A stretch of DNA of 64,000 nucleotides, from the NCBI RefSeq assembly GCF_027924185.1, contig NZ_BRVO01000002.1, positions 620,001-684,000 on the forward strand, written 5' to 3'. This DNA comes from Neptunitalea lumnitzerae (GTDB taxonomy: Bacteria > Bacteroidota > Bacteroidia > Flavobacteriales > Flavobacteriaceae). The position numbers and the translations under genes were made by a program. Positions 32,609 to 42,415 of this stretch are shown here, in pieces (position 1 is the first letter of the stretch; each line of letters opens with the position of its first letter). The notes beneath the pieces were generated by a model. The model was given only the letters and a program-made list of their open reading frames with translations. It was not told where the DNA came from and did not search any database.

Positions 32609-35600
32609 TTATAAGTTAATCTTAACACCTAATAAAAATTGTCTTGGCATAGAATACGTAGCATACGAAATACCACCTGTACTAGCCCCGCCTTGTCCTT
32701 GAGCTGCACCACTAATAGTAGCCTCAGGGTCAAATGAAGAGGAAACAAAATTAAATGGGTTTACTGCTGTAAAAGAGAATAACATATTATCATAGAAACC
32801 ACTATTTTTAGATTTTAGATTATAAGAAAGACCTATAGTTCTAATTTTTAAGAAATCGGTTTTTTCAACAAATCTATTGGTAAATGCCAACCAGTTACTA
32901 CGACCATTAGCTTCAATTTCTCCTGCAGGAATATAATCATCTGACGCTCCATAATAATAACGGAACTGTGCATCCCAGTTAGCACCGTAAGCACCTGTTT
33001 GGTAAGATCCTGTTGCAAATAAATTAAAGTTCTTATAATCTAAATTAAACCCTAAATTACCAAAGGTTTTAGGTATGGTAGAACCTAAATAAGATTGTGC
33101 TACTGTAGATTCTAAAACACCATTCTCATCAAAAATACCATAGCCACCACGTATAAAACCGATAGGATATCCTTCTTGAACAACTGTTTGTAATGTTCTA
33201 GCGCTAAAACCATTAATATTAAAAGCCGGAGCTCCATTAGAGTCAAGAACTTCGTTATGTAAGGTGTTAAATGAAGCATTAAAACTTAAAGTAAGGTCTT
33301 GAGTTTGAATTGCAATTACTTGAGCACTTAATTCAAAACCATAATTCTCAATTTCTCCAATATTATAAAGTTGACTACCATCATAACCATAAGACGGTGC
33401 TAATGGTACATTAAATAATGCATCTTTTGTTAACGATCTGTAATAACCAGCAGAAAAGTTAAATCTATTGTTGAATAAAGTAACATCAAAACCTCCTTCT
33501 ACTGTTGTAGTCTTCTCTGGTTTTAAATTATCGTTTCCTAGATTACCAAAAAAGGCAGCTTGATCTCCTAAGTATCCAGTAAAATCAATGGTTCTGTCTT
33601 GTGCCCATGCTGGCGGTAAATTTCCTGCTAAACCATAACTACCTCTTAAACGTAGTGAGTTCACCAATTCTGATGTAAACCAAGGTTCTGATGATAATAA
33701 ATAAGAAAGACCTGCTTTTGGATAGTATTGTGTTCCTATATCTTCACCAAACGAAGGGTTTCTATCACCTCTAACTCCTAAGTCTAAGAATAATTTATCT
33801 TTAAACCCTATATTCTCTTGTAAATAGATACCATAATTTAAAACTTCAACTAAGTATTCGTCTGCACTTTTTACTGCTGCATCACTTATACTCAACGCTC
33901 CATCTCTAATGTTAGTTCCTGAATATAATACCTGATGATCTCTATTTCTAAAAAACTGACCACCTAAAGTAGTTATAAATGAAAAATCATCCGTATTGTA
34001 AGTATACTGTCCATTAAGTTCTAAAGTAATCCCTAAGTAAGTTCTTTGAATATTTTGAATACTTCCTTGATCTATAATATCCTGACCTCTTGTAGCTGAT
34101 AAATACTCGTTTGTTTGTATATTAATTTGTTCCTGATTTCTAAAATCCAATCCTCCGGTAAACCTAAATACTAAATTGTCTATTGGTTGGTATTTAAAGA
34201 CTTGAGAAGTAGTAAATCTATTTACCACAATCTGGTTATCTTGTAAGCGCTCAGCATTGTCTACAAAGGCCTTAATTTCAGCAAATTCTTCATCGGTTAA
34301 TTCATCTAAACGATTATTAAACCCTGGACCAGTTATACTAGACGCTCCGTCTTCAGCAAACCATAAACCTGTGTAACCACCTTGATTACCATTACGGTTT
34401 CTTTTATACTTATTATATACATAGTTAAAAGAACTTTCATAATTTAATCCATCTATTAGCTTAGCTTTAAAACCTGTACCAATGTTAGCCTTTAAACTAG
34501 CATTCTGATCGTGTATTTGAACACCCGAACTATTTTGAAAACTCCCTGAAAAGTTATATCCAAAATCATTGTCAGTACTACCATTTAAATTAAGTGTATA
34601 TTTTTGATACTCACCCGTTCTAAATAATAAATCTTTAGTTCTGTCAAAGTGTAAATAATCAGTAGTTGGAGTTTCTACGCCGCCTTCGGCTATAACAGAA
34701 AGATGTGTACCTGCTTTACCGCCCTTTTTAGTAAAAATTTGAATGACGCCGTTAGCTGCATCAGAACCATATAAAGTTGTAGCTGCACCCCCGTTAATAT
34801 ATTCAATCTTAGCAATATTATCCATTGGAATATCTGCTAATGCACTCATAGAAGCTCCTGAAGCAGAACCTCCCAATTGTGCTTGCGTATTCAAATTATC
34901 TAAACGCACTCCATCTAAATAAATAATAGGTGTAGAACTTAACATAGCAGAGTTAACACCTCTTGCACGTATAATAGAAGTTGCCCCTGCTTGCCCGCCT
35001 GTAAAATTAATTTGAGCGTTGGGTAATTGTGCTGCTAATTGTTGGTCTATACGTTGTGCAGATATTTTTTCTAAATCTTCTCCTTTAATAGATGTTACTT
35101 TAGTTGGTAATCGTTTTTTTCGTACATCTGCTCCCTGTCCTGTTACTACTACCTCATTTAAACTCTCCATATTAGGATCTAAGGTAATTTCTAACATTTC
35201 TGTAGGTTCACTAATGGTTATCTCTTTTGATTTATAACCTAAAAACGAAACTTGTAAAGTTGTAGGATAGGTCTCTGGCGTAATTGTAAATCCTCCACTC
35301 TCATCAGTTACTACTCCATTACTGCTTCCTCGAACCACAATGGTAGCACCCCAAATAGGAACATGAACTTCATCATAAATAAATCCTTGAATGCTTGATT
35401 GTTGAAAGGTTGTTGTGTTCTTTTTTCTTAAGGCAACAGTGTTACCATCAATCATATAAGATATAGGAGCTACTTTTTCTAAGTTCTTTAAATTAGATTC
35501 TAGTTTTTCTCCTTCTTTAAATTCGAAGTTAGATACTATAATTCCATCAAATGTTTTTGGGTTATACACAAAATCAACATCTCTATACTTACCTTGTAAA

Positions 35601-35728
35601 ATAGTTAATATAGATTTTAATTCTTGTTGTTTTAAATATCCTTCTGATGCAAAAGATATATTTATAAAAAGACATGCTATAAGGGTATATATCGATCCCT
35701 TTTTTAACAAGGTTATCTTATTCTTCAT
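32609..35728 (-). CDS. SusC-type TonB-dependent transducer with STN domain
   Basis: TonB-dependent outer-membrane transporter of 1039 residues. After the signal peptide (ending NISFASEG) there is an STN signalling domain (about 30-97, for example FKEGEKLESNLKNLEKV). A carboxypeptidase-regulatory-like domain follows (about 112-190, SSIQGFIYDEVHVPIW), then a plug (ISAQRIDQQLAAQLPNAQI, LYGSDAANGVIQIFTKKG) and a beta-barrel. The STN domain is the part that talks to FecR anti-sigma factors, and the fecR and ECF sigma genes lie directly upstream on the same strand. This marks ligand-induced cell-surface signalling, unlike the first SusC, which has no STN. A 222-bp gap upstream contains two palindromes. 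Confidence 0.95.
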   Translation of the reverse strand: MKNKITLLKKGSIYTLIACLFINISFASEGYLKQQELKSILTILQGKYRDVDFVYNPKTFDGIIVSNFEFKEGEKLESNLKNLEKVAPISYMIDGNTVALRKKNTTTFQQSSIQGFIYDEVHVPIWGATIVVRGSSNGVVTDESGGFTITPETYPTTLQVSFLGYKSKEITISEPTEMLEITLDPNMESLNEVVVTGQGADVRKKRLPTKVTSIKGEDLEKISAQRIDQQLAAQLPNAQINFTGGQAGATSIIRARGVNSAMLSSTPIIYLDGVRLDNLNTQAQLGGSASGASMSALADIPMDNIAKIEYINGGAATTLYGSDAANGVIQIFTKKGGKAGTHLSVIAEGGVETPTTDYLHFDRTKDLLFRTGEYQKYTLNLNGSTDNDFGYNFSGSFQNSSGVQIHDQNASLKANIGTGFKAKLIDGLNYESSFNYVYNKYKRNRNGNQGGYTGLWFAEDGASSITGPGFNNRLDELTDEEFAEIKAFVDNAERLQDNQIVVNRFTTSQVFKYQPIDNLVFRFTGGLDFRNQEQINIQTNEYLSATRGQDIIDQGSIQNIQRTYLGITLELNGQYTYNTDDFSFITTLGGQFFRNRDHQVLYSGTNIRDGALSISDAAVKSADEYLVEVLNYGIYLQENIGFKDKLFLDLGVRGDRNPSFGEDIGTQYYPKAGLSYLLSSEPWFTSELVNSLRLRGSYGLAGNLPPAWAQDRTIDFTGYLGDQAAFFGNLGNDNLKPEKTTTVEGGFDVTLFNNRFNFSAGYYRSLTKDALFNVPLAPSYGYDGSQLYNIGEIENYGFELSAQVIAIQTQDLTLSFNASFNTLHNEVLDSNGAPAFNINGFSARTLQTVVQEGYPIGFIRGGYGIFDENGVLESTVAQSYLGSTIPKTFGNLGFNLDYKNFNLFATGSYQTGAYGANWDAQFRYYYGASDDYIPAGEIEANGRSNWLAFTNRFVEKTDFLKIRTIGLSYNLKSKNSGFYDNMLFSFTAVNPFNFVSSSFDPEATISGAAQGQGGASTGGISYATYSMPRQFLLGVKINL

Positions 35729-35765
35729 TATTATTACTTGTGTTAAAGTGTTTGGTATGCAATGC

Positions 35766-35787
35766 TATAAAAAGGGCCGTTTTTATA
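35766..35787. promoter_or_regulatory. Inverted repeat centred on GGGCCG, upstream of second susC
   Basis: TATAAAAA (35766-35773) and TTTTTATA (35780-35787) are exact reverse complements around GGGCCG. It lies about 40-60 bp before the susC start. The same GGGCCG centre occurs in the repeat at 35913-35932. It may be an operator or a leader hairpin. Confidence 0.4.
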
Positions 35788-35912
35788 ACATTTAGTTTAA
35801 GAATTCTATGTTTTAAATAGTGCAGGAAAAATTTTACCTACAAATTGGGTTGTAGTATTACATAAATAATCGTTTATTTGTTTTTTATTATTACTTAATA
35901 AATTCTAGGGGG

Positions 35913-35932
35913 GATAATCGGGCCGGATTATC
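35913..35932. promoter_or_regulatory. Second GGGCCG-centred inverted repeat, just after fecR
   Basis: GATAATC (35913-35919) and GATTATC (35926-35932) pair around GGGCCG. On the minus strand the hairpin lies immediately downstream of the fecR stop and is followed by a modest U-rich stretch (TAGAATTTATT), so it could be a weak terminator separating fecR from susC, or a protein-binding site. Confidence 0.4.
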
Positions 35933-35950
35933 TCTCTTTCTTTTTTGTAA

Positions 35951-36835
35951 TTATTCTACTGTTACTTTATACTCATTGGCTTGAATTGAATTAAACTTTA
36001 TATTTTGTGAAAATTCTATAACTTTAAATATTCTACTCAAATCTTTATCTATGTCAAAAACACCTGTGATAACTTGATCTTTTAAATCCGATGAATTATA
36101 GGAGAAAGAAACATTGTAGTAATTCTCTAGTTTTTGTAACAATTCCTCTAAACTCTCATTTTCACATACAATTTTGGAATTTCTCCATGTTGCAGTTGCT
36201 TCATGATTAAAAGGTTTTTTTGTGTGTTGAGCGTTCTGAAAATTATATACAAACTCCTCATTTGGGACAATATACTCCTCAATCCCATTTTCCATTTGAA
36301 TAGCAACTTTCCCTGAAAACAATGAAACATTTATTTCATTAGTATACTGATATGCATACACATTAAACTGTGTTCCGTACACCATAACATTTAATGAATC
36401 TGTTTTTACTTTAAAAGGATGTATACTGTCCTTTACTATTTTAAAAAAAGCTTCTCCTTTAAGTGTTACTTCTCTATCTTTTTTATCAGTGTAATACAAA
36501 GATGAGTTTCTGTTTAAAATAACTTCAGAGCCATCATTTAAAGCAACTGTTTTAGGTGTACTCTCATTATTAAAAACATAGTACTCTTCTATTACCGTAA
36601 ATTGATTGTATAATAATACAGACGATGTTATTAAAATAATTAATACGGCTGCGACTTTGGTAAAGACTAAAGCTTCATGTTTATATATAGACCTAACTAT
36701 TTTTCTCCATAAAGACTTGTGCGTATCAGAATCTTGATAATCATCAAAATTGATATCCTGATTCCAAATCTCATATATTCTATTTTCTAATTTCTGTTTT
36801 GTATTATCAGAAATTTTAGGGTCAATTCTCTTCAT
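35951..36835 (-). CDS. FecR-family anti-sigma factor
   Basis: Inner-membrane anti-sigma regulator of 294 residues. The cytoplasmic N-terminal part (about 1-55) is followed by one transmembrane helix (VAAVLIILITSSVLLY) and a periplasmic FecR domain (DGSEVILNRNSSLYYTDK, VKTDSLNVMVYGTQFNVYAY). The C-terminal DUF4974-type STN-like domain (LEELLQKLENYYNVSFSY) completes it. I start it at the ATG at 36835; an upstream TTG at 36856 adds seven residues and is less likely. It receives the signal from the STN domain of the adjacent SusC and controls the ECF sigma factor encoded 100 bp upstream. The architecture is complete. Confidence 0.92.
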   Translation of the reverse strand: MKRIDPKISDNTKQKLENRIYEIWNQDINFDDYQDSDTHKSLWRKIVRSIYKHEALVFTKVAAVLIILITSSVLLYNQFTVIEEYYVFNNESTPKTVALNDGSEVILNRNSSLYYTDKKDREVTLKGEAFFKIVKDSIHPFKVKTDSLNVMVYGTQFNVYAYQYTNEINVSLFSGKVAIQMENGIEEYIVPNEEFVYNFQNAQHTKKPFNHEATATWRNSKIVCENESLEELLQKLENYYNVSFSYNSSDLKDQVITGVFDIDKDLSRIFKVIEFSQNIKFNSIQANEYKVTVE

Positions 36836-36935
36836 TTCAATTTTAAAAGCGTACAACTATAATTCGATTTACAAAATTGAAACCCCTACTGCATTACATT
36901 TTGTTTACTTTTAATTAATCTAAAAAAAGATGCTA

Positions 36936-37448
36936 TTATTGACTTGAGAGTACCGATTTTAGAATTTTAAGTGCTTTAGAAACCTGATTTTCAACCGTTT
37001 TAACAGCCACCCCTTTAAATTCTGAAATTTCTTTGTGACTAAGTCCCTCAAACTTGTGCAACTTAAAGATTTCTTTACATTCTAAGGGTAATTGCTCTAC
37101 AGCTTTAAGGAGATATACTTTTTGTTCTTTAACTTTATCAATATCACCTGTAGACTCAGCTTCTACAAGAGTATCTACCATATCTGATGTGATATTTCTT
37201 TTACTCTTTAGATAATCTAAAATATAAAATTTAGCTATCCTAATTAACTGAGCCTCAATAGTCACATCTTCTGAAAGTTTGTTCCGTCCAAGATAAAATT
37301 TTAATATAATATCGTGCACCAAATCCTTAGCTTCTTCTTCATTAGAGGTAAAAGTATAGGCAAGATGAAAAAGCCTTTTGTGATATTTATTATAAATACG
37401 TTCAAGTGCTTTTTTGTTTCCGTTCTTAAAATCAAACAGTAAAGACAT
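36936..37448 (-). CDS. ECF RNA polymerase sigma factor (FecI-like)
   Basis: Sigma-70 family factor of 170 residues. Region 2 is visible as YNKYHKRLFHLAYTFTSNEE and AKDLVHDIILKFYLGRN, and region 4 as LPLECKEIFKLHKFEGLSHK followed by EISEFKGVAVKTVENQVSKA. No region 1 or 3 is present, as expected for ECF factors. It sits directly before fecR and the STN-type susC, so its main target is probably the susC-susD-ENPP unit. A TAnnTTTG-type element lies just upstream at 37474-37481. Confidence 0.94.
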   Translation of the reverse strand: MSLLFDFKNGNKKALERIYNKYHKRLFHLAYTFTSNEEEAKDLVHDIILKFYLGRNKLSEDVTIEAQLIRIAKFYILDYLKSKRNITSDMVDTLVEAESTGDIDKVKEQKVYLLKAVEQLPLECKEIFKLHKFEGLSHKEISEFKGVAVKTVENQVSKALKILKSVLSSQ

Positions 37449-37775
37449 AAACTAGAGTTGGTTCTTCTGAAAGCAAAAGTAATGTTGCAAATCCACTATA
37501 AGTATGTGCCATATTTTATGAAACTTTAAAGAAATTGTAACTATTTCGTTTTAATTAACATACTTCAGAATTATCGCTCACCCCTACTCTAATCATGCTT
37601 TTCAAAATCTTTAAATAATCTATCTAAAACATTAAGAATAACATCCTATCAGGATCAGCTTAATACCATTGAATTGCATTCATTACATAAATTAGACACT
37701 AAAAAGATTAATTATTTCGAAAAAAAAACTATCTTGTAGTCAAATAAACTATAAGCAAAATTAATCATAATAGTT
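37449..37775. other. 327-bp divergent intergenic region between ECF sigma and xylB
   Basis: AT-rich non-coding gap with promoters expected in both directions. I see the candidate -7 element at 37474-37481 for the sigma gene and a short palindrome ATCCT-atc-AGGAT at 37643-37655. No small gene, RNA structure or repeat is evident. Confidence 0.6.
37474..37481 (-). promoter_or_regulatory. Candidate Bacteroidota -7 element (TACTTTTG) for ECF sigma gene
   Basis: TACTTTTG on the minus strand matches the TAnnTTTG consensus and would place the transcript start about 20 nt before the sigma ATG. No clear -33 TTG at the normal distance is visible, so support is weak. Confidence 0.3.
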
Positions 37776-39269
37776 ATGTACTTTTTAGGTATTGATTTAG
37801 GCAGCTCTTCTGTTAAAATTTCTGTATTTAACGCCGAAAAACAGCATATCATGGGCTCGGTTACCATGCCTGAGTCTGAAATGAAAATTGATGCTCCGCA
37901 ACATGGTTTTGCCGAACAAAACCCTAATGATTGGTGGCAATACACTAAGGACGCAATTAAACGTCTTAAAACAGCATACAACATTGATTTAAAAAAGATA
38001 GAAGCAATAGGTATAGCCTACCAAATGCATGGCTTAGTATTAACTGATAATGATATGCACCCTGTTAGACCAGCAATTATTTGGTGTGACAGTAGAGCAG
38101 TTAAATACGGTGATGCTACTTACCATAAAATAGGAAAAACTAATTGTAACGAAATGCTGCTGGGAAGCCCAGGAAATTTTACGGCATCTAAATTAAAATG
38201 GGTTAAAGAAAATGAGCCACATACCTTAAAAAAAGCTAAGTATATGATGCTTCCAGGAGACTTTATAGCCGCTAAACTTACTGGTATTGCTCAAATAGCT
38301 ACTTCAGGACTTTCAGAAGCTACGCTATGGAACTTTAAAGAACAACGCCTTGCTACAGAAGTTTTAGACGCTATGGAATTACCTACGGAAATCGTTCCTG
38401 AGATTGTACCAAATTTTGGAGAGCAAGCCAAAATACTTCCTAAAATTGCAGAAGACTTAGGACTTAGTAAGAATGTTATAATTTCCTATCGAGGGGGAGA
38501 CCAACCTAACAATGCTTTATCTCTAAACACATTAAACCCAGGGGAAATTGCCACTACAGCTGGTACTTCTGCCGTTATATATGCAGTTAGCAACCAAAAT
38601 ACTTTTGACAAAGAAAACAGAATAAACACTTTTTTACATATTAATAATACACCAGAACTCAAAAGAAATGGTGTAATGGTGTGTATTAATGGTTCAGGTA
38701 TATTATATCAATGGCTTAGAAAAATATTGTCTACGGGGAAAACCGAAAAAATATCATATAACAGACTAAACCAATTAGCTAGTAATACCATAGCAGGAAG
38801 TAAAGGCCTGCGCTTTTACCCATTTGGGAATGGTGTAGAAAGAATTTTTAATAATAAAGAAGTTACTTCTGGAATACAATTTTTAAACTTTAATATGCAC
38901 GGTGCCGAAGAATTGGTAAGAGCCGCGTGCGAAGGAATTGTTTTTGGAATGAACTACGGCTTTGATGTGATGAAAGAAGTGGGTGTATCTGGCTCAGTAG
39001 TTAAAGCTGGAAATGCTAATTTATTTTTAAGCCCCGTATTTAGAGAAATCTTTGTGAATACCACTAATACCTCTTTAGAAATTTATAATACCTCAGGCGC
39101 AGAAGGAGCAGCAAGAGGTGCAGCTTTTGGTAGTGGTTATTATTCATCTTTAGAAGAAGCCTTTACCAACTTAGAACTTTTAAAAACCATTAACCCTACT
39201 ACTAAATTAACCGACGAATACACCGAAATATATCAACATTGGAAAACTTATATTAATACAGATATTTGA
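37776..39269 (+). CDS. xylB: Xylulokinase
   Basis: Cytoplasmic FGGY-family sugar kinase of 497 residues that phosphorylates D-xylulose to xylulose 5-phosphate for the pentose phosphate pathway. The N-terminal ATP/phosphate motif is [17 protein letters not shown]. Substrate-side motifs are [11 protein letters not shown] and [12 protein letters not shown], and FGGY-type motifs are [27 protein letters not shown] and [17 protein letters not shown]. It begins with ATG at 37776 and is followed after 2 bp by xylose isomerase. The pairing makes the xylulose specificity much more likely than other FGGY sugars. Confidence 0.93.
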   Translation: MYFLGIDLGSSSVKISVFNAEKQHIMGSVTMPESEMKIDAPQHGFAEQNPNDWWQYTKDAIKRLKTAYNIDLKKIEAIGIAYQMHGLVLTDNDMHPVRPAIIWCDSRAVKYGDATYHKIGKTNCNEMLLGSPGNFTASKLKWVKENEPHTLKKAKYMMLPGDFIAAKLTGIAQIATSGLSEATLWNFKEQRLATEVLDAMELPTEIVPEIVPNFGEQAKILPKIAEDLGLSKNVIISYRGGDQPNNALSLNTLNPGEIATTAGTSAVIYAVSNQNTFDKENRINTFLHINNTPELKRNGVMVCINGSGILYQWLRKILSTGKTEKISYNRLNQLASNTIAGSKGLRFYPFGNGVERIFNNKEVTSGIQFLNFNMHGAEELVRAACEGIVFGMNYGFDVMKEVGVSGSVVKAGNANLFLSPVFREIFVNTTNTSLEIYNTSGAEGAARGAAFGSGYYSSLEEAFTNLELLKTINPTTKLTDEYTEIYQHWKTYINTDI

Positions 39270-39271
39270 TT

Positions 39272-40591
39272 ATGAGTAATACAAAGACATTTTTTAATAA
39301 AATAGACCCTATAAAATTTGAAGGTAGAGAAAGTGATAATCCATTAGCTTTTAAATGGTACGATGAAAATAAAATAATTGCGGGCAAAACTTTAAAAGAA
39401 CATTTGCGTTTTGCCATGGCATACTGGCACACATTTAACAATAAAGGTGGAGATCCTTTTGGTGCAGCTACTGAAACTTTTGCTTGGGATGCTAAAGATG
39501 ATGTAATTGATAGAGCTAAAGACAAGATGGATGCTGCTTTTGAATTTGGGAGCAAATTAGGCGTACCTTATTATTGTTTCCATGATGTTGATATTGTAGA
39601 TGAGGCTCCTACCCTAGTTGAGTTTGAGAAAAGGATTCAGACTATGGTTGATTATGCCAAACAAAAGCAAGAAGATACTGGTATTAAATTGTTATGGGGT
39701 ACTTCTAACCTATTTACCAATCCTCGGTATATGAATGGTGCTGCAACAAACCCTAATTTTGATGTTGTTGCCTATGCAGGTGCACAAGCAAAAATTGCCT
39801 TAGATGCTACCATAGCACTAGGAGGAGAAAACTATGTATTCTGGGGAGGCCGCGAAGGATATATGAGTCTTTTAAATACTAACATGAAAAGAGAACAAGA
39901 CCATCTTGCTCAATTTTTAACTATTTGTAAAGACTACGCTCGTAAGGAAGGTTTTAAAGGTACTTTTCTTATTGAACCAAAACCAATGGAGCCTACCAAA
40001 CATCAATATGATTTTGATGCTGCCACGTGTTTAGGTTTTATGCATACATATGGTTTAGAAAATGATTTTAAACTAAACTTAGAAGTAAACCATGCTACAC
40101 TAGCAGGCCACACCTTTGAACACGAACTTCAAGTAGCTATAGATGCAGGCATGTTAGGCAGTATAGATGCTAACAGAGGTGATTATCTTAACGGATGGGA
40201 TACAGACCAGTTTCCTATAGATATCTATGAGGTAACACAAGCCATGTTAATTATACTAGAAGGGGGTGGTATACAAGGCGGAGGTATTAATTTTGATGCC
40301 AAGGTTAGAAGAAACTCAACAGATTTAGAAGATAAGTTTATAGCCCATATAGCAGGTATGGATACCTTTGCTAGAGGACTTATTACTGCTAACGCTATTT
40401 TAGAAAAAACAAAATATAAAGAGTTACGACAAGAAAGATATAAAACTTTTGATACTGGTAAAGGTGCTGAATTTGAAAAAGGTAACCTTACCTTGGAAAC
40501 CCTTGCTGAAATTGCCAATACAAAAGGCGAACCACAACCATTAAGTGGAAAGCAAGAACTATATGAGCAAATAATTGCAAATGCTATTTAG
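39272..40591 (+). CDS. xylA: Xylose isomerase
   Basis: Metal-dependent isomerase converting D-xylose to D-xylulose, about 439 residues, the length of class II enzymes. Signatures are [14 protein letters not shown] with the catalytic His region, [33 protein letters not shown] and [18 protein letters not shown], which carry the metal-binding Glu, Asp and His residues. I start at ATG 39272 ([12 protein letters not shown]); a TTG at 39266 would overlap the xylB stop. The gene is the second of a two-gene xyl operon and is followed by a strong terminator. No xylose transporter lies nearby. Confidence 0.96.
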   Translation: MSNTKTFFNKIDPIKFEGRESDNPLAFKWYDENKIIAGKTLKEHLRFAMAYWHTFNNKGGDPFGAATETFAWDAKDDVIDRAKDKMDAAFEFGSKLGVPYYCFHDVDIVDEAPTLVEFEKRIQTMVDYAKQKQEDTGIKLLWGTSNLFTNPRYMNGAATNPNFDVVAYAGAQAKIALDATIALGGENYVFWGGREGYMSLLNTNMKREQDHLAQFLTICKDYARKEGFKGTFLIEPKPMEPTKHQYDFDAATCLGFMHTYGLENDFKLNLEVNHATLAGHTFEHELQVAIDAGMLGSIDANRGDYLNGWDTDQFPIDIYEVTQAMLIILEGGGIQGGGINFDAKVRRNSTDLEDKFIAHIAGMDTFARGLITANAILEKTKYKELRQERYKTFDTGKGAEFEKGNLTLETLAEIANTKGEPQPLSGKQELYEQIIANAI

Positions 40592-40614
40592 GTAGCATTT
40601 TATAAGCATTATAT

Positions 40615-40647
40615 AAGGAACCTATAAATAAAATAGGTTCCTTTTTT
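40615..40647. terminator. Intrinsic terminator after xylA, shared with convergent AraC gene
   Basis: AAGGAACCTAT (40615-40625) pairs exactly with ATAGGTTCCTT (40633-40643) around AAATAAA, followed by a T run on the plus strand. The T run touches the stop codon of the convergent AraC gene. Confidence 0.85.
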
Positions 40648-41521
40648 AATTTATGACCTTTTTAATCTCTTGTCGGTATTGAGATGCACTCTTACCGGTA
40701 AAAGACTTAAAGGATTTATTAAAATGACTAAAATTATTAAATCCACTTTCAAAACTAACCTCCGCTATACTCATAGGTTTTTCTGCCAATAACTTTGATG
40801 CATGTACCAAACGATACTCATTTACAAATTGCGTAAATGTTTTATTGGTTACCTTTTTAAAGTATCTGCAAAACGAAGGCACCGTCATACTTGTTAACAT
40901 AGCCACTTCTTCTAGAGCTATCTGCTCTTGAAAGTTATCTTTCACGTAATTAAACACCATATTAATACGTTCATTATCCTGCATTTGGGTTTCCATAGCA
41001 AAACCTTTTGCATTTAATATTTTGAACTTCTGACTTACAGAAAGGTTTTGCAATACCTTAAGCATACTTAATAGCCTATCAAATGGAGACATAAACTGCA
41101 TTGCTTCTATTTGTTCTCCAATTAATTGTTTTGTTTCATCATAAAATACAATTCCACCTGATGCCTGATCTAGCATTGTATAAATAGATTTCATTTCGGG
41201 TAAGCTAAAAAAATCAGTCCCTAAAAAATCAGGTTTAATATGTATTACAGTTTCATTTTTATTACCTGTATCTTTATCTGTAAAGCCACAGTGGGGTAAA
41301 TTACTACCTATTAATATCAAATCTCCATCTGTAAAATAAGATATATGACTACCTATTTGCCTTTTACCACTCCCCTCATTTACATAAACTAATTCTATTT
41401 CAGGATGATGGTGCCAAACGTGTGTTTTATTGTTCGTGTTTTCTTTAAACCTACTGTAAGAAAACGAACTCCCAAAAGAAGGTTGTATAACTTCAAACGA
41501 AGGTTTCAGATTTTTAATCAT
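40646..41521 (-). CDS. AraC-family regulator with N-terminal cupin domain
   Basis: Transcription factor of 291 residues. The N-terminal half is a cupin sensor domain (KTHVWHHHPEIELVYVNEG, FTDGDLILIGSNLPHCGF). The C-terminal half has two AraC helix-turn-helix units (LEEVAMLTSMTVPSFCRYFK and SIAEVSFESGFNNFSHFNKS) ending in the family signature around FTGKSASQYR. The histidine-rich cupin loop suggests a sugar or metal-linked ligand site. It converges on the xyl operon, so it is a plausible but unproven regulator of xylose use. Its own upstream region is divergent from the small secreted protein at 41728. Confidence 0.92.
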   Translation of the reverse strand: MIKNLKPSFEVIQPSFGSSFSYSRFKENTNNKTHVWHHHPEIELVYVNEGSGKRQIGSHISYFTDGDLILIGSNLPHCGFTDKDTGNKNETVIHIKPDFLGTDFFSLPEMKSIYTMLDQASGGIVFYDETKQLIGEQIEAMQFMSPFDRLLSMLKVLQNLSVSQKFKILNAKGFAMETQMQDNERINMVFNYVKDNFQEQIALEEVAMLTSMTVPSFCRYFKKVTNKTFTQFVNEYRLVHASKLLAEKPMSIAEVSFESGFNNFSHFNKSFKSFTGKSASQYRQEIKKVIN

Positions 41522-41727
41522 AATACACTCTAAATTAAATGTTAATAGAAAACCTTATATATTACAAATATATGCAATATTACCCTTAACTGGTAACATT
41601 TTACCCCATCACCTAAAAAAGTATAGCTCGAATGTTAATTTAGCATAGAAATATGAAAATTTTCGCTTTTTTCATGTAATAAATGCAGCCTACTTTAGCA
41701 CTGTAATTAAAACACTAAAAAATACTT

Positions 41728-42318
41728 ATGAAAAAGTTTTTAAAATTCGGTCTAGTAATAGGAATGTTGTTGTTAAGTTTTGGAACTTATGCTGCTGAAG
41801 TAGTAAACATTTCTTTATCGGTTGTAAAAAACCAAACTAAAACAGTTAGTTTCAGATTAGAGAATGCTGACGATGTTAGAGTTGTATTAAAAAATGAAAA
41901 CGGAGTACCAGTTTACTCTGAAAATGTAGCTACCAAAAATGGTAAATTAAATAGACAATATGATTTAAACTATTTACCAAACGGGGTTTACTCTTTAAAT
42001 GTAGAAACTGAAACTAAAATTGTTTCTTATAAAATTGCATTGGCAGAAAACACTACAGTGAATAAAGTAGCTAGTGAAATTTACAAGCCAATTGTTTTTT
42101 CTAAAGATGATAAAGTTATGTTACAACTTTTAAATTTAGAAAAATCTCCTGTGCAAGTAGCTATCTATGATGTAAACGATAACTTACTTTTCACTCAAAA
42201 ATTTGAAGGAGAGTTAAATTTCTCTAAGCAATTTGCTTTAAAGAAAGCATTCTCTTCAAACTACACTTTCGTTATTAAATATGATGACATGACTTTTACT
42301 AAAGACATTGCGCTTTAA
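41728..42318 (+). CDS. Small secreted protein with two tandem beta-sandwich units
   Basis: Function not recognised. The 196-residue protein has a clean signal peptide (MKKFLKFGLVIGMLLLSFGT, cut after YA). Its body reads as two similar beta-rich units: VSFRLENADDVRVVLKNENG up to VSYKIAL, and MLQLLNLEKSPVQVAIYDVN up to FTKDIAL. Each ends with the same pattern, aromatic-x-x-x-I-A-L. This resembles the DUF3244 or T9SS-type C-terminal domains that adopt Ig-like folds, but there is no catalytic domain and no clear sorting motif. The first unit has YLPNGVYSLNVET, a turn typical of secretion-tail domains. It is monocistronic, with a strong terminator 50 bp downstream. It is probably periplasmic or surface-exposed. 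Confidence 0.75.
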   Translation: MKKFLKFGLVIGMLLLSFGTYAAEVVNISLSVVKNQTKTVSFRLENADDVRVVLKNENGVPVYSENVATKNGKLNRQYDLNYLPNGVYSLNVETETKIVSYKIALAENTTVNKVASEIYKPIVFSKDDKVMLQLLNLEKSPVQVAIYDVNDNLLFTQKFEGELNFSKQFALKKAFSSNYTFVIKYDDMTFTKDIAL

Positions 42319-42368
42319 TTAAAGTCTGACTTAAATATTTGTTTGTTTAAATTGATTACTGGTTAGAG

Positions 42369-42395
42369 AGGGATTCACTTATGAATCCCTTTTTT
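42369..42395 (+). terminator. Intrinsic terminator after the small secreted protein gene
   Basis: AGGGATTCA (42369-42377) pairs with TGAATCCCT (42382-42390) around a four-base loop and is followed by T5. It lies about 20 bp from the end of the convergent aldehyde dehydrogenase gene. Confidence 0.85.
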
Positions 42396-42415
42396 ACTTT
42401 ATACCCACCACCCAC

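Noticed and set aside
37712-37984. Minus-strand ORF of 90 codons crossing the xylB start
   Set aside because: It overlaps the conserved ATP motif of xylulokinase and has no recognisable protein features.
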